From Actinomycetes bacterium (GTDB taxonomy: Bacteria; Actinomycetota; Thermoleophilia; Solirubrobacterales; 70-9): DNA of 6,679 bases. The notes below the pieces were generated by a model, which was not told the DNA's origin, did not search any database, and saw only the letters and a list, made by a program, of their open reading frames with translations. The position numbers and the translations under genes are program-made. Positions 5,387 to 6,679 of the stretch are shown in pieces; the first letter of the stretch is position 1; every line of letters starts with the position of its first letter. The stretch is from the NCBI GenBank assembly GCA_023436605.1, contig JAEZIQ010000025.1, positions 1 to 6,679 on the forward strand, in the 5' to 3' direction.

Positions 5387-5468
5387 TGGGGGAGACAGGA
5401 TTCGAACCTGTGTAGGCAGAGCCAACTGGTTTACAGCCAGTCCCCTTTAACCACTCGGGCACTCCCCC
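5387..5468 (-). tRNA. tRNA-Tyr (anticodon GUA)
   Basis: An 82-nt type II tRNA on the minus strand. The acceptor stem is GGGGGAG (5468-5462) with CTCCCCC (5394-5388). The D-arm region GCCCGAGTGGTTAAAGGGG follows. The anticodon stem-loop is ACTGG-CTGTAAA-CCAGT with anticodon GTA complementary to 5432-5434. A long variable arm follows, then the T-arm ACAGG-TTCGAAT-CCTGT and discriminator A (5387). The next bases are TCC rather than CCA, so the CCA end must be added after transcription. The long variable arm together with GUA identifies tyrosine rather than leucine or serine. It converges on the sigma factor gene, with hairpin H2 just beyond its 3' end. Confidence 0.96.
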
Positions 5469-5517
5469 GGCTGAGCCGGTCAGTTTATTGACCCTGCCCG
5501 CAACGGGTCGCTCAGCC
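5469..5517. repeat. Nested inverted repeats flanking the tRNA-Tyr 5' end
   Basis: GGCTGAGC (5469-5476) is inversely repeated as GCTCAGCC (5510-5517). Inside it GACCC (5490-5494) pairs with GGGTC (5505-5509), stacking directly on the outer arm. GGTCA (5478-5482) and TGACC (5489-5493) form an overlapping AT-rich dyad around GTTTAT. On the minus strand this is the immediate 5' leader and promoter area of tRNA-Tyr, where TAAACT (5489-5484) is the only -10-like word seen. No good -35 accompanies it. Confidence 0.4.
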
Positions 5518-5545
5518 CGGAAAACCCCTGCACAGAAGGCAAAAG

Positions 5546-5606
5546 CCGACCCGCCACTTGCGGTGGGTCGGAAAACTGGCGAGAGGGCCGGATATCCGAC
5601 CCACCG
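5546..5606 (+). promoter_or_regulatory. Triplicated CCGACCC(A/G)CC box upstream of the threonine aldolase gene
   Basis: Three copies of a 10-bp box: CCGACCCGCC (5546-5555, +), CCGACCCACC on the minus strand (5571-5562), and CCGACCCACC (5596-5605, +). Boxes 1 and 2 form a hairpin with a 6-nt loop (one G-T pair). Boxes 2 and 3 form a competing 11-bp stem (5561-5571 with 5596-5606) across 24 nt. Only one can form at a time, as in an attenuator. Alternatively the boxes are operator half-sites: box 3 ends 21 nt before the aldolase ATG. On the minus strand hairpin 1-2 is followed by CTTTTGCC, a short T-run. Confidence 0.5.
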
Positions 5607-5614
5607 GCAGCGGG

Positions 5615-5620
5615 CATACT
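5615..5620 (+). promoter_or_regulatory. Weak candidate leaderless -10 for the threonine aldolase gene
   Basis: CATACT (four of six matches to TATAAT, with the A at position 2 and T at position 6 kept) ends 6 nt before the ATG at 5627. No Shine-Dalgarno sequence precedes that ATG, so a leaderless mRNA would explain the arrangement. No convincing -35 is seen; the expected area overlaps box 3 of the repeated motif. Confidence 0.25.
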
Positions 5621-5626
5621 TCGGCC

Positions 5627-6679
5627 ATGTCTGATTCCGGTTCCAGGGGTTTTGTTTCCGACAATGCTTCGGGGGCTCATCCGGCGATGCTCGAAGCGAT
5701 CGCGCGGGCCAACGTCGGTCACGTCGGGGCCTACGGGGCGGACCCGGAAACGGAACGGTTCAACGATCTGGTCCGGGCGGAGTTCGGCCCCGAGGCGACC
5801 GGCTTTCCGATGCTGAACGGGACCGGCGCGAACGTGGCGGCCCTGAGGGCGATGGCCCGGCCGCATCAGGCGGTGATCTGCGCTTCGACCGCCCACATCC
5901 ACATCGACGAGACCGCCGCCCCCGAGGCGATCGCCGGCCTCAAGCTGCTCACCGTCGACACGCCCGACGGCAAGCTGACCCCGGAGCTGGCGGCGACCCG
6001 CCTGGCCGACCCGGCCGACCTGCCCCACGCCGCCTGGCCGGTCGTGATCTCGGTCGCCCAGGCCACCGAGGTCGGGACCGTCTACACGCCGGAAGAGATC
6101 CGGGCCCTGGCCGATTTCGCACACGAGCACGAGATGCTGCTCCACGTCGACGGGGCAAGGCTCGCCAACGCGGCGGCCTCCCAGGATCTCTCTCTGCGCG
6201 AGATCAGCCTTGGGGCCGGGGCCGACGTGCTCACCCTGGGCGCGAACAAGAACGGGGCGCTCTTCGGGGAGGCGGTGGTCTTCTCCGACCCCGATCTGGC
6301 CCGGGGTTTCGAGGTCCTCCGCAAGGGCTCGCTCCAGCTCGCCTCGAAGATGCGTTTCGTCTCGGCCCAGCTGAACGCCCAGCTCGAGAACGGTCTCTGG
6401 CGGGAGATCGCCGAGCACTCGAACTCGATGGCCCGCCTGCTCGGCGACGGGATCGACTGGACCGAGGGTGCCGACCTCGGCCAGCCGGTTCAGGCCAACA
6501 TCGTCTTCCTCTCATTGCCGATCGAGGCGGCCCGGAAGCTGGTCGCCGCCTGCGCGCCGCACGAGCCGCTCCTGTTCGAGGCCGGCGAAGCGGGGATCAT
6601 CCGCCTGGTCTGCTCCTGGGATATCGAGCCGGAAGACGTCGACCGGCTGCTCGGCCGCCTCCGCGAGGCGCTACCCGCC
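5627..6679 (+). CDS. Low-specificity threonine aldolase (PLP beta-eliminating lyase), cut at right edge
   Basis: 351 codons are visible with no stop before the window ends. The product is a pyridoxal-phosphate enzyme that cleaves threonine or allo-threonine to glycine and acetaldehyde. Family features in order: FVSDNASGAHPAMLEAIARAN (9-29), the N-terminal signature; GTGANVAAL (65-73), the phosphate-binding area; CASTAHIHIDETAAPE (85-100) with the cofactor-stacking histidine; HVDGARLANAAA (173-184) with D175, which pairs with the pyridine nitrogen; DVLTLGANKNGALFGEAVVF (200-219) with K208 as the Schiff-base lysine; and R326 in GIIRLVCSWD, the likely carboxylate-binding arginine. Usual length is about 340-360, so probably only a few residues and the stop are missing. 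The K-N-G form around the lysine matches the Pseudomonas/actinobacterial subgroup rather than E. coli LtaE. The ATG at 5627 lacks a Shine-Dalgarno sequence but directly precedes the family N-terminus. Confidence 0.9.
   Translation, partial: MSDSGSRGFVSDNASGAHPAMLEAIARANVGHVGAYGADPETERFNDLVRAEFGPEATGFPMLNGTGANVAALRAMARPHQAVICASTAHIHIDETAAPEAIAGLKLLTVDTPDGKLTPELAATRLADPADLPHAAWPVVISVAQATEVGTVYTPEEIRALADFAHEHEMLLHVDGARLANAAASQDLSLREISLGAGADVLTLGANKNGALFGEAVVFSDPDLARGFEVLRKGSLQLASKMRFVSAQLNAQLENGLWREIAEHSNSMARLLGDGIDWTEGADLGQPVQANIVFLSLPIEAARKLVAACAPHEPLLFEAGEAGIIRLVCSWDIEPEDVDRLLGRLREALPA

Noticed and set aside
5546..5571. Hairpin read as an intrinsic terminator
   Set aside because: On the plus strand it is followed by AAAAC, not a T-tract. 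On the minus strand it has a short CTTTT run, but the only minus-strand gene nearby, tRNA-Tyr, lies downstream of it, so there is no obvious transcript to end.
5480..6418. 312-codon open frame on the minus strand opposite the threonine aldolase gene
   Set aside because: Its Gly/Arg/Asp/Val-rich, low-complexity translation has no recognisable motif and is the expected shadow of a high-GC gene; the plus-strand frame shows a complete PLP-lyase signature set.

Overview
The window is GC-rich, gene-dense bacterial chromosome with mostly housekeeping content. High GC, a primary-type sigma factor with a region 1.1-like N-terminus, a tRNA-Tyr gene without an encoded CCA end, a family 5 (UDGb) uracil-DNA glycosylase, a single small TatA and an archaeal-looking MptA/FolE2 GTP cyclohydrolase together suggest a high-GC actinobacterium, perhaps of the Thermoleophilia/Solirubrobacterales. 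That placement is inference from gene flavour, not a database result.

Layout, left to right: (1) a TMEM175-family potassium channel on +; (2) converging on it with only 9 bp between the stops, a small secreted or membrane-anchored protein of unknown function on -, with a family 5 uracil-DNA glycosylase upstream of it on -; (3) divergent from the glycosylase, a tatA-pgsA pair on + (Tat export pore subunit and phosphatidylglycerophosphate synthase); (4) converging on pgsA, an MptA/FolE2-type GTP cyclohydrolase on -; (5) divergent from that, a primary-type (RpoD/SigA-like) sigma factor on +, preceded by a perfect TATAAT and a 5'UTR hairpin; (6) converging on the sigma gene, tRNA-Tyr(GUA) on -; (7) an approximately 160 bp spacer rich in inverted repeats; (8) a low-specificity threonine aldolase on +, cut by the right edge just short of its stop.

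The genes do not form one pathway. The most striking non-coding signal is a pair of 43-bp hairpin elements, one at the pgsA/folE2 convergent junction (2938-2980) and one at the sigma factor/tRNA-Tyr convergent junction (5333-5375). They have identical geometry (15-nt arm, 13-nt apex, 15-nt arm), the same outer five pairs (GAGAT/ATCTC) and a nearly identical apex (12 of 13 nt, core GCGAATAGCGCT). The middle of the stem is unrelated in sequence yet still self-complementary. This looks like a dispersed structured element with conserved loop and compensating stem, placed at 3' ends of converging genes. The first copy lies inside the pgsA reading frame and encodes most of that protein's C-terminal tail. 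A second notable signal is three copies of a CCGACCC(A/G)CC box upstream of the threonine aldolase, which can form two mutually exclusive hairpins or act as an operator cluster.
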